Positions 32,882-42,469 are shown, counted from the first letter of the stretch. The stretch: DNA of 64,000 nucleotides from an uncultured Collinsella sp. (GCA_958421275.1 CATZLI010000004.1:186001-250000), one strand, 5' to 3'. Notes: generated by a model not told the origin, from the sequence alone. Translations and numbers: made by a program.

Positions 32882-35563
32882 CTAGTCCTCGAGCAGGTCC
32901 TCGATAAATCCGACGCGGTAGTTTTTGAAGATGACCTCGCCGCCGTCTTGCGTGGCGTCCAGATCGACATCGCCCATGATGCCAAAGTCGTGGTCGCCAT
33001 CCTCGTCGGCAAAGATCTGATGCACGTGCCATACGCGCGCGGTCTTCTCGTCGGACTCATCGATGGAAAACATCGCGGCGCTGCGGGCATCTCCGTCGGT
33101 GAGGATTTCCTCGTGTTGCTCATGGTAGGCATCGAGCGCCTTTTGCCAGCGGATCTCGCTCATGCCCCAGTCGTCGTCGAGTTCGCCCAGGTCGCGAACG
33201 TGCTCGCGGGCGGCAAGGGTCACGCGGCGGAAGAGCGCGTTGCGCACCAACAGCGTGCAGCCGCGGCGGTCCACCACGACCTCGTCGATGCCCTGCGGCG
33301 GCGCAGCATCGAGGGCTGCCGGGTTGCCGGCGTTCTCCCACTCGTCCACCAGGCTCGAGTCCACCGAGCGCACCACAAAGCCCAGCCACGAGATAATGTC
33401 GCGCAGGCGCTCGTCGCGCTTCTCGATGGGCACGGTGCGGTCGAGCGAACGGTAGGCCTCTGCCAGGTAGCGCAGTAAAATGCCCTCGGAGCGGGCGATG
33501 CCGAGCTTTTGAATGTAGCCCTTAAAATCGCTCGCGCTTTCCAGCATATCGCGCAGAACGCTCTTGGGAGAGAGCTGATAGTCGTTTGCCCAAGGTACTT
33601 CCTGGCAGTACTTATCAAAAGCGGCGTCGAGCAAATCCTCGAGTGGCTTTTCGTACGTGACGTCTTGAATGCGCTCCAAGCGCTCCTCATACTCGATGCC
33701 GTCGGCCTTCATCTCGGCCATAGCGCGATCGCGTGCGGCGCGCTCCTGTGCGCGCAGCACCTGCTTGGGATCCTCGAGCGTTGCCTCGACCATTGAGATC
33801 AGGTCCATGGTATAGGTCTCGCTCTCGGGATCGAGCAGCTCCAATGCGGCAAGCAAGAACGGCGAGAGCGGCTGATCGAGCGCGAAGTCCTCGGGCAGAT
33901 CGACCGTCAGCGCATAGTCGATGTCTGGTGCGGCGTCAGTCGGGGCGTCGGGTGCGGGCGGTACCTCGGTGCGAACGACGACGCCGGAATCGATGAGCGT
34001 GGCGAAGATCTCGTCGGCGCGAACCTCGAGCTTGGCCTTTTCCTCGGGAGTCTGCAAGCTCGTCTCGATGAGGTCGTGTACGCGGGCGCGGGCATCGCCG
34101 CCCTGTTCGACCACGCTAATCACCATGGAGTGTGTGATGCGCAGGCGCGGCTTGAGCGTTTCGGGCTGCGTCTCGATCAGGCGCTCAAAGGTCTGCTTGT
34201 TCCAGGTGACAAAGCCCTCGGGGGCCTTCTTCTTTTTAATCTTGCGGAGCTTTTTGGGATCGTCGCCCGCCTTGGCCATAAGCTTGGCATTCTCGATCTC
34301 GTGCTCGGGTGCCTCGGCAATCACCATGCCCTCGGTATCGAAACCCGAGCGGCCGGCGCGACCGGCAATCTGATGGAACTCGCGGGCGCGCAGGCGACGC
34401 ATCTTGTAGCCGTCGAACTTGGTGAGCGCGGTGAGCACCACGGTGTGGATGGGTACGTTGATGCCGACGCCGAGTGTATCGGTACCGCAGATGACGGGCA
34501 GCAGACCCTGCTGCGCCAAGCGCTCGACCAGCAGGCGATAGCGCGGCAACATGCCAGCATGGTGCACGCCGACGCCGCATCCAAGCAGGCGCTTGAGAAT
34601 CTTGCCAAAGGCCGTCGAGAAGCTCGTCCCCTTTGCCGCGTCTTTGATGGCTTCGCGCTGCTCCTTGCTGGCGATGCCAAAATTGGCGAGCGACTGTGCC
34701 GTCGCAAGTGCGGCATCCTGGCTAAAGTGCACGATATAGAGCGGGGCCTCGCCGCGACGCATCGCGAGCTCGACGGTGCCCTCGAGCGAGGTCGTCACGT
34801 AGTCGTAGCTCAGCGGCACGGGGCGTGGGGCATCGACGACCAAGTCACAGGTAGCGCCGGTGTGCTCCTCGAGTGAGGCGGCGATGGCAGTGACATTGCC
34901 GAGCGTGGCGCTCATGAGCATAAACTGCGTGTGGGGCAGGGTGAGCAGCGGCACCTGCCAGGCCCAGCCGCGGTCGGGGTCGGCAAAGTAGTGGAACTCG
35001 TCCATGGCCACGCAGCCCACGTCGGCGTCCTCGCCCTCGCGGAGCGCATCGTTGGCAAGGATTTCGGCCGTGCAGCAGATGACGGGTGCCTTGGTGTTGA
35101 TATGCGTGTCGCCGGTGATCATACCGACGTTATCGCGACCGAGCACCTGCACCAGGTCGAAGAACTTTTCACTGACCAAGGCCTTGATGGGGGCCGTGTA
35201 ATAACAGCGTTTGCCCTGTGCCATGCCCATAAAGAGCATGCCCAGCGCGACGAGCGATTTACCCGATCCGGTCGGTGTGCCTAAAATGACGTGATCGCCG
35301 GCTGCCAGGTCCATGAGGGCCTCTTCTTGGTGATCCCACAGCTCAATGCCGCGATCGCTCGTCCATTCAAAGAAACGTTCGAAGGCTTGATCGGGCGTGA
35401 GCCATGGTTCGGGCTCGCTGCCGTCCTCGGGCTCCCACCAGGTGGGGGAGAGCGCGCCGAGCGAGCCAAACTCGGCTTCGGTTCCCGTGCCGCCCGAGAA
35501 TGAGCTGGCGGCGCCGGCGCCGGAGGCGGTACTGGCGGCGGTGTCTGTCGTGGTCTGTGCCAT
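32882..35563 (-). CDS. Ski2-like DEAD/DEAH box RNA helicase with DUF3516
   Basis: 893 residues. After a low-complexity N-terminus (about 45 residues, Ala/Ser/Thr) come the helicase motifs: GTPTGSGKS (motif I), AMDEFHYF (motif II), SATLGN (motif III) and QIAGRAGRSG (motif VI). The C-terminal 200 residues form the DUF3516 domain found with Actinobacterial Ski2-like helicases. It probably unwinds RNA during ribosome assembly or decay. The start at 35563 (MAQTTT) is more plausible than the upstream in-frame ATG at 35719, which lies inside a repeat element. Confidence 0.9.
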   Translation of the reverse strand: MAQTTTDTAASTASGAGAASSFSGGTGTEAEFGSLGALSPTWWEPEDGSEPEPWLTPDQAFERFFEWTSDRGIELWDHQEEALMDLAAGDHVILGTPTGSGKSLVALGMLFMGMAQGKRCYYTAPIKALVSEKFFDLVQVLGRDNVGMITGDTHINTKAPVICCTAEILANDALREGEDADVGCVAMDEFHYFADPDRGWAWQVPLLTLPHTQFMLMSATLGNVTAIAASLEEHTGATCDLVVDAPRPVPLSYDYVTTSLEGTVELAMRRGEAPLYIVHFSQDAALATAQSLANFGIASKEQREAIKDAAKGTSFSTAFGKILKRLLGCGVGVHHAGMLPRYRLLVERLAQQGLLPVICGTDTLGVGINVPIHTVVLTALTKFDGYKMRRLRAREFHQIAGRAGRSGFDTEGMVIAEAPEHEIENAKLMAKAGDDPKKLRKIKKKKAPEGFVTWNKQTFERLIETQPETLKPRLRITHSMVISVVEQGGDARARVHDLIETSLQTPEEKAKLEVRADEIFATLIDSGVVVRTEVPPAPDAPTDAAPDIDYALTVDLPEDFALDQPLSPFLLAALELLDPESETYTMDLISMVEATLEDPKQVLRAQERAARDRAMAEMKADGIEYEERLERIQDVTYEKPLEDLLDAAFDKYCQEVPWANDYQLSPKSVLRDMLESASDFKGYIQKLGIARSEGILLRYLAEAYRSLDRTVPIEKRDERLRDIISWLGFVVRSVDSSLVDEWENAGNPAALDAAPPQGIDEVVVDRRGCTLLVRNALFRRVTLAAREHVRDLGELDDDWGMSEIRWQKALDAYHEQHEEILTDGDARSAAMFSIDESDEKTARVWHVHQIFADEDGDHDFGIMGDVDLDATQDGGEVIFKNYRVGFIEDLLED

Positions 35564-35684
35564 GTGTTTGCTTTCTCTCGCGATTGTCCGCCAACTATTA
35601 TGGCGTAGCGGCGGCGCGGGGTGCCAGCGCGCGAGAAAATGCAGGAAATGGGCGTTCTGCCCAGCCGTTTGGTGCAGTTGCCAG

Positions 35685-35807
35685 CTAAGTGAGTAGACTT
35701 TTTGCAATATCGCGAGCACATGGCTTTTGCGTAAGGGATTTACCTGCGGTTTTAGTTTTCGTTATGTGGGTTGTGCTTGGCTATTGCTAAAAAGTCTACT
35801 CACTTAG
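35685..35807 (+). repeat. Terminal-inverted-repeat element, copy 3
   Basis: Same 18-base perfect terminal repeats as copy 2, with a more diverged interior that still shares ATTTACCTGCGGTTTT and TGTGCTTGGC. It lies between trmB (stop 24 bases away) and the helicase gene, both on the minus strand. It is about 10 kb from copies 1 and 2, so it is a dispersed element. Confidence 0.92.
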
Positions 35808-35830
35808 GTTTGAGGGTCGTTCGCTGGCGC

Positions 35831-36712
35831 CTATTTGCGCTTGTTTGCTGACGCCGCGACCATCAGAAGCCCGTGGGACTCTTGTGGCAGGCGCTTCTTG
35901 CCCTTGCGGGCGCGGTTTCTAAAGTTCTCGACGGCCTCTTCCATGCCGAGGGGCACGTAGGTGAGCTCGTCGAGGTTATCTGGCAGGTAGCAGGCAAGGC
36001 TTTGCTCCTGCGCTCGGCCTGCTGCGAGTTGCTCTTCGGTAGGTTTCTCGCCGGGTGTGGCGTAAATGCCATAGACAGCGGCGCCCATTTCGCGCGTGCG
36101 GCACTCGTACTCGGTCTCGGGATGCTCGGGATGATCGCGGCGGACGTCGTCACTTACCCAAAGCGTGTCGTAGCCTGCCGCGGCAAACTGCCCCAGGGCG
36201 TAGTCGCGCAGAGGCTTGCTGTCGGTTCGCAGTGTGACGGTGGCGCCGGCTGCAAAGAGCGGGCGGTAGAGCATCAGATGATCGACATGGACGAGTCGTT
36301 TTTTGGCGTACTTGGCCTTGGGCTGCGGCGTGGGAAAGTTGATGGTGATGGCATCGAGCTCGCCTGCGGCAAACAGCTGCGGCAGCGATGCGGCGCCTCG
36401 GGGCAGGACGAGTGCATTGGGCAGCTCCTGCTCGCAGATTTTCTGTGCGGCATAGGCGATGCAGATGGGCTCCTGGTCCATACCGATAAAGAGCGTGGTG
36501 GGCTCACGGCGAGCGCGCTCTACAAGGTACGTTCCCTTGCCACAGCCAAGATCCAGGTGAAGGTGTTCGAAGGGCTTGCTGCCAACTGGTGCGCAAGCCT
36601 CGCGCCAACCTCCGGCATAGGCCTCGGGGTTCGTCTCAATCGCATCGGCGTAGCGCTCCAGGCGCTCTTCGAGCACAAAGTTCTTAGGCGTGCGAACGTG
36701 GACGGCTCCCAT
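35831..36712 (-). CDS. trmB: tRNA (guanine46-N7)-methyltransferase TrmB
   Basis: 293 residues. The SAM site LDLGCGKGTYLVE and the TrmB signature INFPTPQPKAKYAKKRLVH (variant of NFPDPWPK) identify it. It forms m7G46 in the variable loop of tRNAs. The protein is longer at the C-terminus than E. coli TrmB by about 50 residues, ending in a basic tail (ARKGKKRLP). AAGGAG precedes the start. The downstream repeat element may influence the helicase gene that follows. Confidence 0.9.
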   Translation of the reverse strand: MGAVHVRTPKNFVLEERLERYADAIETNPEAYAGGWREACAPVGSKPFEHLHLDLGCGKGTYLVERARREPTTLFIGMDQEPICIAYAAQKICEQELPNALVLPRGAASLPQLFAAGELDAITINFPTPQPKAKYAKKRLVHVDHLMLYRPLFAAGATVTLRTDSKPLRDYALGQFAAAGYDTLWVSDDVRRDHPEHPETEYECRTREMGAAVYGIYATPGEKPTEEQLAAGRAQEQSLACYLPDNLDELTYVPLGMEEAVENFRNRARKGKKRLPQESHGLLMVAASANKRK

Positions 36713-36734
36713 GAGGCTCCTTGGTCATAAGTAT

Positions 36735-36756
36735 GGAACGCATAGCTGTGCGTTCC
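36735..36756 (-). terminator. Hairpin between the methyltransferase and trmB genes
   Basis: GGAACGCA and TGCGTTCC pair around TAGCTG, 75 bases after the upstream gene on the minus strand. The T-run is weak. Confidence 0.5.
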
Positions 36757-36831
36757 GTCAATGGGTTGAAAAAGGGGTGGACATAGTTTGCCCGAAAGAT
36801 GCGATGCGGCTCGGCAGCGAGTCGTCGATGC

Positions 36832-37704
36832 CTACAGACGTTTGAGGATCACATAGCGGTTGAGATCGCCGCTGCGACCGTCAGCATGGAAGCGCTCAAG
36901 CTCGCGTACGGGAACCTCGCCGCTCTTGTAGAACGTGCGGACGCCGCGCACCAGGTCGGTGATTTGCTGATCGTCAAAGTGGTGGCAATAGCGATAAGCA
37001 TGGCGGTCGTTTTGCCAGCCAATGAGGTGGTCGCCGGCCTCAAACTGCGCGGAGTCGTAGCCCTCAAACGGTGGGGTGAGCTCGGCGCGGGCCTCGGCGC
37101 GAACAGCCTTGCGCGCCATGCGCTCGTCGTTCATAAACTCCCAAAAGCTGATGGCGATGATGCCGCCCGGGCGCGTCTGCCGCACCAGGGCGTCGAGCAC
37201 GCGTACGCGGTACTCGCACGACGGTACGTGGTGCATAAAGCCAAAACAGACCGAGATGTCGGCGAGCGGGGCGTCGAAAAGCACGTCGGGTGTCTCGGCG
37301 GGGTTGAGCTTCATGAGGGCGTCGAGCACATCGAGCTCCTGGAAGTGCAGGTTGGGAATGCGCAGGGCGTGGCCATGTGCATCGATGGCCAAATCTTGGC
37401 ACGAGTCGACACCATAGAACTCAAACGGGCAACTGGCATCTGCCGAGGGGTTTGCGCCGTTGACGCCCTTGGCGGCGAGTGCGCCGCCGGCGGCAAAGTT
37501 CTCGAATCGCATATTGCCGCAGGCAAGATCGAAGACGCGGACGGGATGCTCGATGGTGGCGACGTCGAGCTGTTCGAGCGCAATGTCCATGGTGCGCACC
37601 CAGCCGGGCCATGGAGCCTGGCGCGTATCGGAAAAGGAGGCGGAGTGCTCGCGATAGAACGTATTGTTGAGCTGGATGAGCGATGAGGCGAAATCACGGT
37701 TCAC
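36832..37704 (-). CDS. Class I SAM-dependent methyltransferase (TRM9-like)
   Basis: 290 residues from GTG 37704, which has GGAGGG upstream; ATGs further upstream lack ribosome sites. The N-terminal part LIQLNNTFYREHSASFSDTR, then WPGW, is typical of a Trm9/ALKBH8-like methyltransferase group. The SAM site is VRVFDLACGNMRFENF, interrupted relative to the usual spacing by a Gly/Ala-rich insertion. CFGFMHHVP corresponds to motif IV. The substrate is unproven; wobble-uridine tRNA modification is possible and would fit the Elp3 gene about 2 kb away. Confidence 0.75.
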   Translation of the reverse strand: MNRDFASSLIQLNNTFYREHSASFSDTRQAPWPGWVRTMDIALEQLDVATIEHPVRVFDLACGNMRFENFAAGGALAAKGVNGANPSADASCPFEFYGVDSCQDLAIDAHGHALRIPNLHFQELDVLDALMKLNPAETPDVLFDAPLADISVCFGFMHHVPSCEYRVRVLDALVRQTRPGGIIAISFWEFMNDERMARKAVRAEARAELTPPFEGYDSAQFEAGDHLIGWQNDRHAYRYCHHFDDQQITDLVRGVRTFYKSGEVPVRELERFHADGRSGDLNRYVILKRL

Positions 37705-37971
37705 GGCGCGGAATTCCCTCCGTTGGCGGTGTGGAATAAACAGTACGACCATACTACCGTTAACGCCGCAACGGGGACAACCGAGCCGTGGGTCATTGCT
37801 TTGTTTGGACACATTTCCGCAGCTCATATGTGCCCGCAACCGCCGGTTGTCAAAAATCTCACTAGAATAGGTGGCATGTTTTTGGCGGTGGCGGATACAT
37901 TTTTAACTGTGCAAGGCGCCTAAGAACAAAAACGGTCCGGCGGCACGGCTGGCAAAAGCATAGGAGGAACC

Positions 37972-38688
37972 ATGAATGTAGAAACTGCGCAGCGGCTCGC
38001 CGACCTTCGCCGCAGCAAAGGCTTTAGCCAAGAAGGGCTGGCACGAAAGCTGGGGCTGTCGCGCCAAGCGGTCAGTAAATGGGAGCGTGCAGAGAGCTCG
38101 CCCGATACCGAGAACCTGATCTCGCTCGCCAAACTCTATGGCGTGAGCCTGGACGAGCTGCTCAATCCGAGCGATGAGATCGAGGACGATATCGAGTTTG
38201 AGAACGAGGACCGCGCCCGTCAGCGCGAGGCCGAGGCGGCAGAGCGCGCGCGTACCCATGAGGCGGCGGCACGAGCTACCGAGGCGGCAACACAGGCGAG
38301 TGATGCTGCGGCCAAGGCGGCGCAAGCGGCAAGCTGGAGTGCACAGGCCGCCAATGCCGCTACGGCGCAGGCGACGAGTGGCGGCGCAGTTGGCTCGACT
38401 CCGGTGAAGGGCCCGTTCCAGTCATTCCCGTATTGGGCCGTGTGCTGGCTGCTGTTCTTTTTGCTGATGTTCCTGTTTGGCGCCGGCCCCTTTGCCGCGC
38501 TGATCTTCTTTACGATTCCCATCTATCACTGGGTTGCGCGTGCGCTCGATGGTGATTGGGCACGCGGGGATATTCAGGTTGGTCCGGCGCCGGCGGCGGC
38601 TAGGGCTCAGAATGCTTCCGCTCCGGTTGATACTGACGTGGCTACCGCGACTACCGCTGACCCGATCGCCAAAGAGGGTGATGAATGA
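37972..38688 (+). CDS. Xre family HTH protein with membrane segments
   Basis: 238 residues. Residues 4-60 form an Xre HTH (LRRSKGFSQEGLARKLGLSR, then QAVSKWERAESSPD). An Ala/Glu/Arg-rich coiled linker (residues 75-135) joins it to two membrane helices around residues 150-185 (YWAVCWLLFFLLMFLFGAGP, ALIFFTIPIYHW). A polar tail follows. AGGAGG lies four bases before the start. It overlaps the next gene by four bases (ATGA), so the two are translationally coupled and probably form a membrane-linked sensing pair. Confidence 0.85.
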   Translation: MNVETAQRLADLRRSKGFSQEGLARKLGLSRQAVSKWERAESSPDTENLISLAKLYGVSLDELLNPSDEIEDDIEFENEDRARQREAEAAERARTHEAAARATEAATQASDAAAKAAQAASWSAQAANAATAQATSGGAVGSTPVKGPFQSFPYWAVCWLLFFLLMFLFGAGPFAALIFFTIPIYHWVARALDGDWARGDIQVGPAPAAARAQNASAPVDTDVATATTADPIAKEGDE

Positions 38689-39584
38689 TGAAGCTTTCGC
38701 ATGAATCCAAGGTACGCTTGGGCGTTGGCATCGGAGCGTTCGTGCTCATCATCGGACTTGTCTTTGGCACTTCGCGGCTATTGGCTCATTCCGATATGGT
38801 GCGTACGACCGGTATTCTATCTGGCAATTTGTCTGATTTTGACGATATGTTTGACGACGATGATCTCTTGGATAACGGCAACTATTCCGCTCGGCCTCAA
38901 CAGCTTTCGAGCGAAACGTTTGATGCCGACGCGTTCACATCGCTTGACTTGGACGTGACGTCGGGCACGGTCGAGATCAAACACGTCTCCGGCGGGCCGG
39001 TGCGCGTAATTGAAAGCGGGCGTGTGGCAACGGGGACCGTTGCCTTCGATGCGGCAACCCAAAATCTGGCCGAAATCAAGGGCTCTACGCTCAAAATTCG
39101 CCAGTTCGATTGCGATGACGAGCGCGCCATTGACCGCACGGTTACCGTCGAACTGCCGCGCGAAGTTGCCGATAACATGGTGGGCATTACAGCGAATGTA
39201 GGATCGGGCGATCTGACGGTCACGGACATTGCGTGCCATGACCTCAACCTGACTTTGGACTCGGGAGACGTTGAGTTTGCGGGCACCGTGACCGACACCC
39301 TGAATGCCAAGGTCGGTTCGGGCGATGTGACGTTCGAGCTCTACCAGGCCCCCGCGAAGTCGATGGACGTGAGCGTGGGCTCGGGCGATGTGGAGATGAC
39401 GGTTCCGAACTCGACGGGCTTTAAGGCGAGCCTTACCCTGGGTAGCGGCGACTTCGAGAGCGATTTCCTTCCGCTTGGCTACGACGGCGAGACCATTTTG
39501 AATCTTGAATTCGATAACGGCGATAAGTCTGCCACGTATCGTTTTAAGGTCGGTTCGGGCGACATGTCGTTTGATCCGGAGTGA
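38685..39584 (+). CDS. DUF4097 family membrane-anchored beta-helix protein
   Basis: 299 residues. One N-terminal membrane helix (GVGIGAFVLIIGLVFGTSRL) is followed by an acidic linker and a DUF4097 domain of short repeats such as VGSGDLTV, DSGDVEF, VGSGDVTF and VGSGDVEM, which form a beta-solenoid outside the membrane. DUF4097 proteins often accompany HTH or LiaI/LiaF-type envelope stress regulators. Coupling with the preceding membrane HTH protein supports an envelope-sensing role. The ligand is unknown. Confidence 0.82.
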   Translation: MMKLSHESKVRLGVGIGAFVLIIGLVFGTSRLLAHSDMVRTTGILSGNLSDFDDMFDDDDLLDNGNYSARPQQLSSETFDADAFTSLDLDVTSGTVEIKHVSGGPVRVIESGRVATGTVAFDAATQNLAEIKGSTLKIRQFDCDDERAIDRTVTVELPREVADNMVGITANVGSGDLTVTDIACHDLNLTLDSGDVEFAGTVTDTLNAKVGSGDVTFELYQAPAKSMDVSVGSGDVEMTVPNSTGFKASLTLGSGDFESDFLPLGYDGETILNLEFDNGDKSATYRFKVGSGDMSFDPE

Positions 39585-39631
39585 CAGACGGCTATCGAAG
39601 ACTTATAAACCATAGCCGCGCTCTTTGATGG

Positions 39632-39663
39632 AGGCGCCGGGGCCGTGGTCGGCTTCGGCGCCT
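39632..39663 (+). terminator. Terminator after the DUF4097 gene
   Basis: AGGCGCCG and CGGCGCCT pair around a 16-base loop, followed by TTGCCTTT. Confidence 0.55.
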
Positions 39664-39682
39664 TTGCCTTTACAATGGGGAC

Positions 39683-41590
39683 ATGGAACAGATTATCTTG
39701 AACATACTCGAGGCTCTGCGTCGCGGCGAGACTGTGGACGACAAAGCGCTCGTCAAACTGATACATGCCGAGGCGCGCCGTGAGGGTGCCGACAAACGCG
39801 ATTTGGCCAAGCGCCGCTTGCTGCCGTTTTACCAGCGGGTGAAGCGCGAGGAGCCGGCACGTTGGGCTGGGTGGAATGTCGATTCCGATCTGGAGCGTCA
39901 ACTGCTGCAGGTGTTGCGTATGAAGCCTCGTCGCACGGCTTCGGGCGTGGCAACCATTACCGTCATCACCAAGCCGTGGCCGTGCTCGGGCGATTGCCTG
40001 TTTTGCCCCAACGACCTGCGCATGCCCAAAAGCTATTTACATGCCGAGCCGGCGTGTGCCCGTGCAGAGCAAAACTGCTTCGATCCATATCTGCAGGTGA
40101 GCGCCCGTTTGACCGCGCTTTCGCAGATGGGTCATGCGACCGATAAGATCGAGCTCATTGTGCTTGGCGGTACCTGGAGCGACTATCCGCAAGGGTATCA
40201 GATGTGGTTTATGTCGGAGCTCTTCCGCGCGCTCAATGACGATGCCGTGGCCGGCGTGGCGGCCAACCCCATGTTGGCGCGTCCGGGCATCAGCCGTGCC
40301 GAGGCAGGGCGCCTGCTCGATGACGCTCCCGCCGATGCCCTGCCGCCGGTGGTGGCGGAGCGTCGCGAACGCTATCGGGCCGTCGGTATTGCGACCGACG
40401 AGGCCGAGCTTGCGAGCGGTGTTACCGACGAGCAGGGGCGTGTGGATGCTGCCGTGGGCGGCTATAACCGCGCGGTGCGTCGTCTGTACGGCCCCGGTAC
40501 GCCGTGGGGCGAGGTTGCCGAGTGGCAAACGGCAACGATGGAGGAGCTCGAGCGTCAGCAGCGCATCAACGAGACGGCGAAGCATCGCGTGGTGGGGCTC
40601 GTTATCGAGACGCGCCCCGATGCCGTAACACCGCAGACCCTCGCGCTCATTCGCCGCCTGGGCTGCACCAAGATTCAGATGGGTATCCAGAGCCTCGACC
40701 AGCATCTGCTCGATATCAACGAGCGTCGCATTTCGGTGGCACAGATCGAGCGGGCGTTTTCGCTTGCGCGCCTGTTTGGCTTTAAGATCCACGCGCATTT
40801 TATGCTCAACTTGCTGGGTGCCACGCCCGAGGGGGACAAGCGCGACTACGAGTGCTTTATGACCGAGGGGGCCTTTATGCCCGACGAAGTCAAGATTTAC
40901 CCGTGCGCGCTCATCGAGGGTTCGCGTCTGGTGGGCTGTTACGAGCGCGGCGAGTGGCGCCCCTATACCGAGGAAGAGCTGCTCGATGTGTTGGCCGATG
41001 ACATCGTGGTGACGCCGGCGTTCTGCCGCATCAGTCGCATGATCCGCGACTTTAGCTCCGATGACATCATGGTGGGCAACAAGAAGCCCAACCTGCGTCA
41101 GCTCGTCGAAAACCGCTTGGCTGCTCGTGGGGAAGGCGCGACGGTGCGCGAGATTCGCTATCGCGAGATCAGCACGGCGGGTGCCGACTTGGATGAGCTG
41201 ACCCTTGACGAGGAGGTGGCGTACGAGACGCCGGTGACGCACGAGCGCTTTTTGCAGTGGGTGACGCCGCAGGGCAAGATCGCGGGTTTTTTGCGCCTGT
41301 CGCTGCCCGATCGTACTTTTGTTGCCACACATGCGGACGAGTTGCCGACGATGCCGGACGAGGCGATGATTCGCGAGGTGCACGTGTATGGCATGGCGGC
41401 GCGCGTGGGGGATCAAGGCCAGGCGGCCCAGCACCATGGATTGGGGCGTTTGCTCGTAGAGCATGCATGCGAGATCGCCCGGGATGCGGGCTATGCGCGC
41501 ATCAACGTGATTAGCGCGATTGGCACACGCGAGTACTATCGCCATCTTGGATTTTATGACCATGGCCTTTATCTGCAAAAGGAGCTCTAG
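39683..41590 (+). CDS. elp3: Elp3-type tRNA uridine-34 modification enzyme (radical SAM + GNAT)
   Basis: 635 residues, larger than most Elp3 proteins. The radical SAM cluster motif CSGDCLFC has Cys101, Cys105 and Cys108. ELIVLGGTWSDYP and TRPDAVTPQTLALIRRLGC fit the Elp3 core. The C-terminal GNAT domain carries the acetyl-CoA loop HGLGRLLVEHA and ISAIGTREYYRHLGF. Elp3 makes the carboxymethyl group at C5 of wobble uridine in tRNA; eukaryotes need five partner subunits, whereas bacterial and archaeal forms act alone. A segment of about 100 residues after residue 195 looks like an insertion. The next gene starts directly after its stop. Confidence 0.9.
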   Translation: MEQIILNILEALRRGETVDDKALVKLIHAEARREGADKRDLAKRRLLPFYQRVKREEPARWAGWNVDSDLERQLLQVLRMKPRRTASGVATITVITKPWPCSGDCLFCPNDLRMPKSYLHAEPACARAEQNCFDPYLQVSARLTALSQMGHATDKIELIVLGGTWSDYPQGYQMWFMSELFRALNDDAVAGVAANPMLARPGISRAEAGRLLDDAPADALPPVVAERRERYRAVGIATDEAELASGVTDEQGRVDAAVGGYNRAVRRLYGPGTPWGEVAEWQTATMEELERQQRINETAKHRVVGLVIETRPDAVTPQTLALIRRLGCTKIQMGIQSLDQHLLDINERRISVAQIERAFSLARLFGFKIHAHFMLNLLGATPEGDKRDYECFMTEGAFMPDEVKIYPCALIEGSRLVGCYERGEWRPYTEEELLDVLADDIVVTPAFCRISRMIRDFSSDDIMVGNKKPNLRQLVENRLAARGEGATVREIRYREISTAGADLDELTLDEEVAYETPVTHERFLQWVTPQGKIAGFLRLSLPDRTFVATHADELPTMPDEAMIREVHVYGMAARVGDQGQAAQHHGLGRLLVEHACEIARDAGYARINVISAIGTREYYRHLGFYDHGLYLQKEL

Positions 41591-42469
41591 ATGAACAAGC
41601 CGAGTGTTTCTGCTGGTGTCGTTGCCGGCGTTGCTCTGGGAGCCGCGGCGCTTGGTGCGGCCGCCGTCGCTGTTCGTGCTGCCTGTCTGCAGGTTGCGCG
41701 AACCCGCAATGGGTTGGCACGTGTGAAACGCGTGCACGATGAGGGCGGCGATGAGATTCGCGTGTTGGTGCAAGGCGGCGTCTACCAAAGCGCAAGCTAC
41801 ATTGGCGAGCGTTGGGCGGAGCCCGTCTTTGCGTACTATCGTGCGTTTGACGACGTGATTGAGTCCGAGGATGCGATGCGCGACGCTTATGGTCACGGCA
41901 TCGACCGTATGCTTATGCTGGGCGGCGGTGGGTTTGCCTATCCCAAGTTCGCGCTGATGTCGCACGAGAGCTTGCGCATGGACGTCATTGAGTACGATGC
42001 CGAGATTACGCGCCTGGCGCGCCGCTGGTTCTACCTAGACGAGCTGGAGCGCGCGGCGGGCGATCGCCTGCGGGTAATAACCGCTGAGGCTCGCTCGTAT
42101 CTGGGTGTGACGAGCGTGGGCCATCGTCGCTACGACGTGGTCGTGAGCGATTGCTTTGGCGGCGCCAAGCCCGTGCGCGGGCTGGCGACCGTTGAGGCGC
42201 TGCGCCTGGTGCGGGGCAGCCTGAACCCCGGGGGTATCTACGTGGCCAATATCGTGAGTGCGAACAGGGGGAGCGACGTGACGTTCCTGCGCGATTGCGC
42301 CGCCACGGCACTCGAGGTATTCGCCCACGCTTGGGTAGTGCCTTGCGGCGATGCGGAGTTCGGCGGCGAGGAGAATTATCTGCTCATCGCCAGCGACGGC
42401 GACTACGCCTTTGCCGAAGCCGTGCCTTTTGATGCCGACTTTCTCGGCACCGTCCTTCACGACAAGTAA
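41591..42469 (+). CDS. Spermidine synthase-like protein with N-terminal membrane segment
   Basis: 292 residues. A hydrophobic Ala/Gly/Val helix at residues 7-30 precedes a spermidine-synthase-like Rossmann fold: RMLMLGGGGFAYPKFAL (nucleotide loop), MDVIEYDAEITRLARRWF, and YDVVVSDCFGGAKP, where the catalytic DxxD-type loop of true synthases is replaced. The polyamine-binding signature is incomplete, so transfer to another substrate is possible. The ATG follows the elp3 stop with no gap; AAAAGGAGC within the elp3 end provides the ribosome site. Translational coupling is likely. Confidence 0.78.
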   Translation: MNKPSVSAGVVAGVALGAAALGAAAVAVRAACLQVARTRNGLARVKRVHDEGGDEIRVLVQGGVYQSASYIGERWAEPVFAYYRAFDDVIESEDAMRDAYGHGIDRMLMLGGGGFAYPKFALMSHESLRMDVIEYDAEITRLARRWFYLDELERAAGDRLRVITAEARSYLGVTSVGHRRYDVVVSDCFGGAKPVRGLATVEALRLVRGSLNPGGIYVANIVSANRGSDVTFLRDCAATALEVFAHAWVVPCGDAEFGGEENYLLIASDGDYAFAEAVPFDADFLGTVLHDK

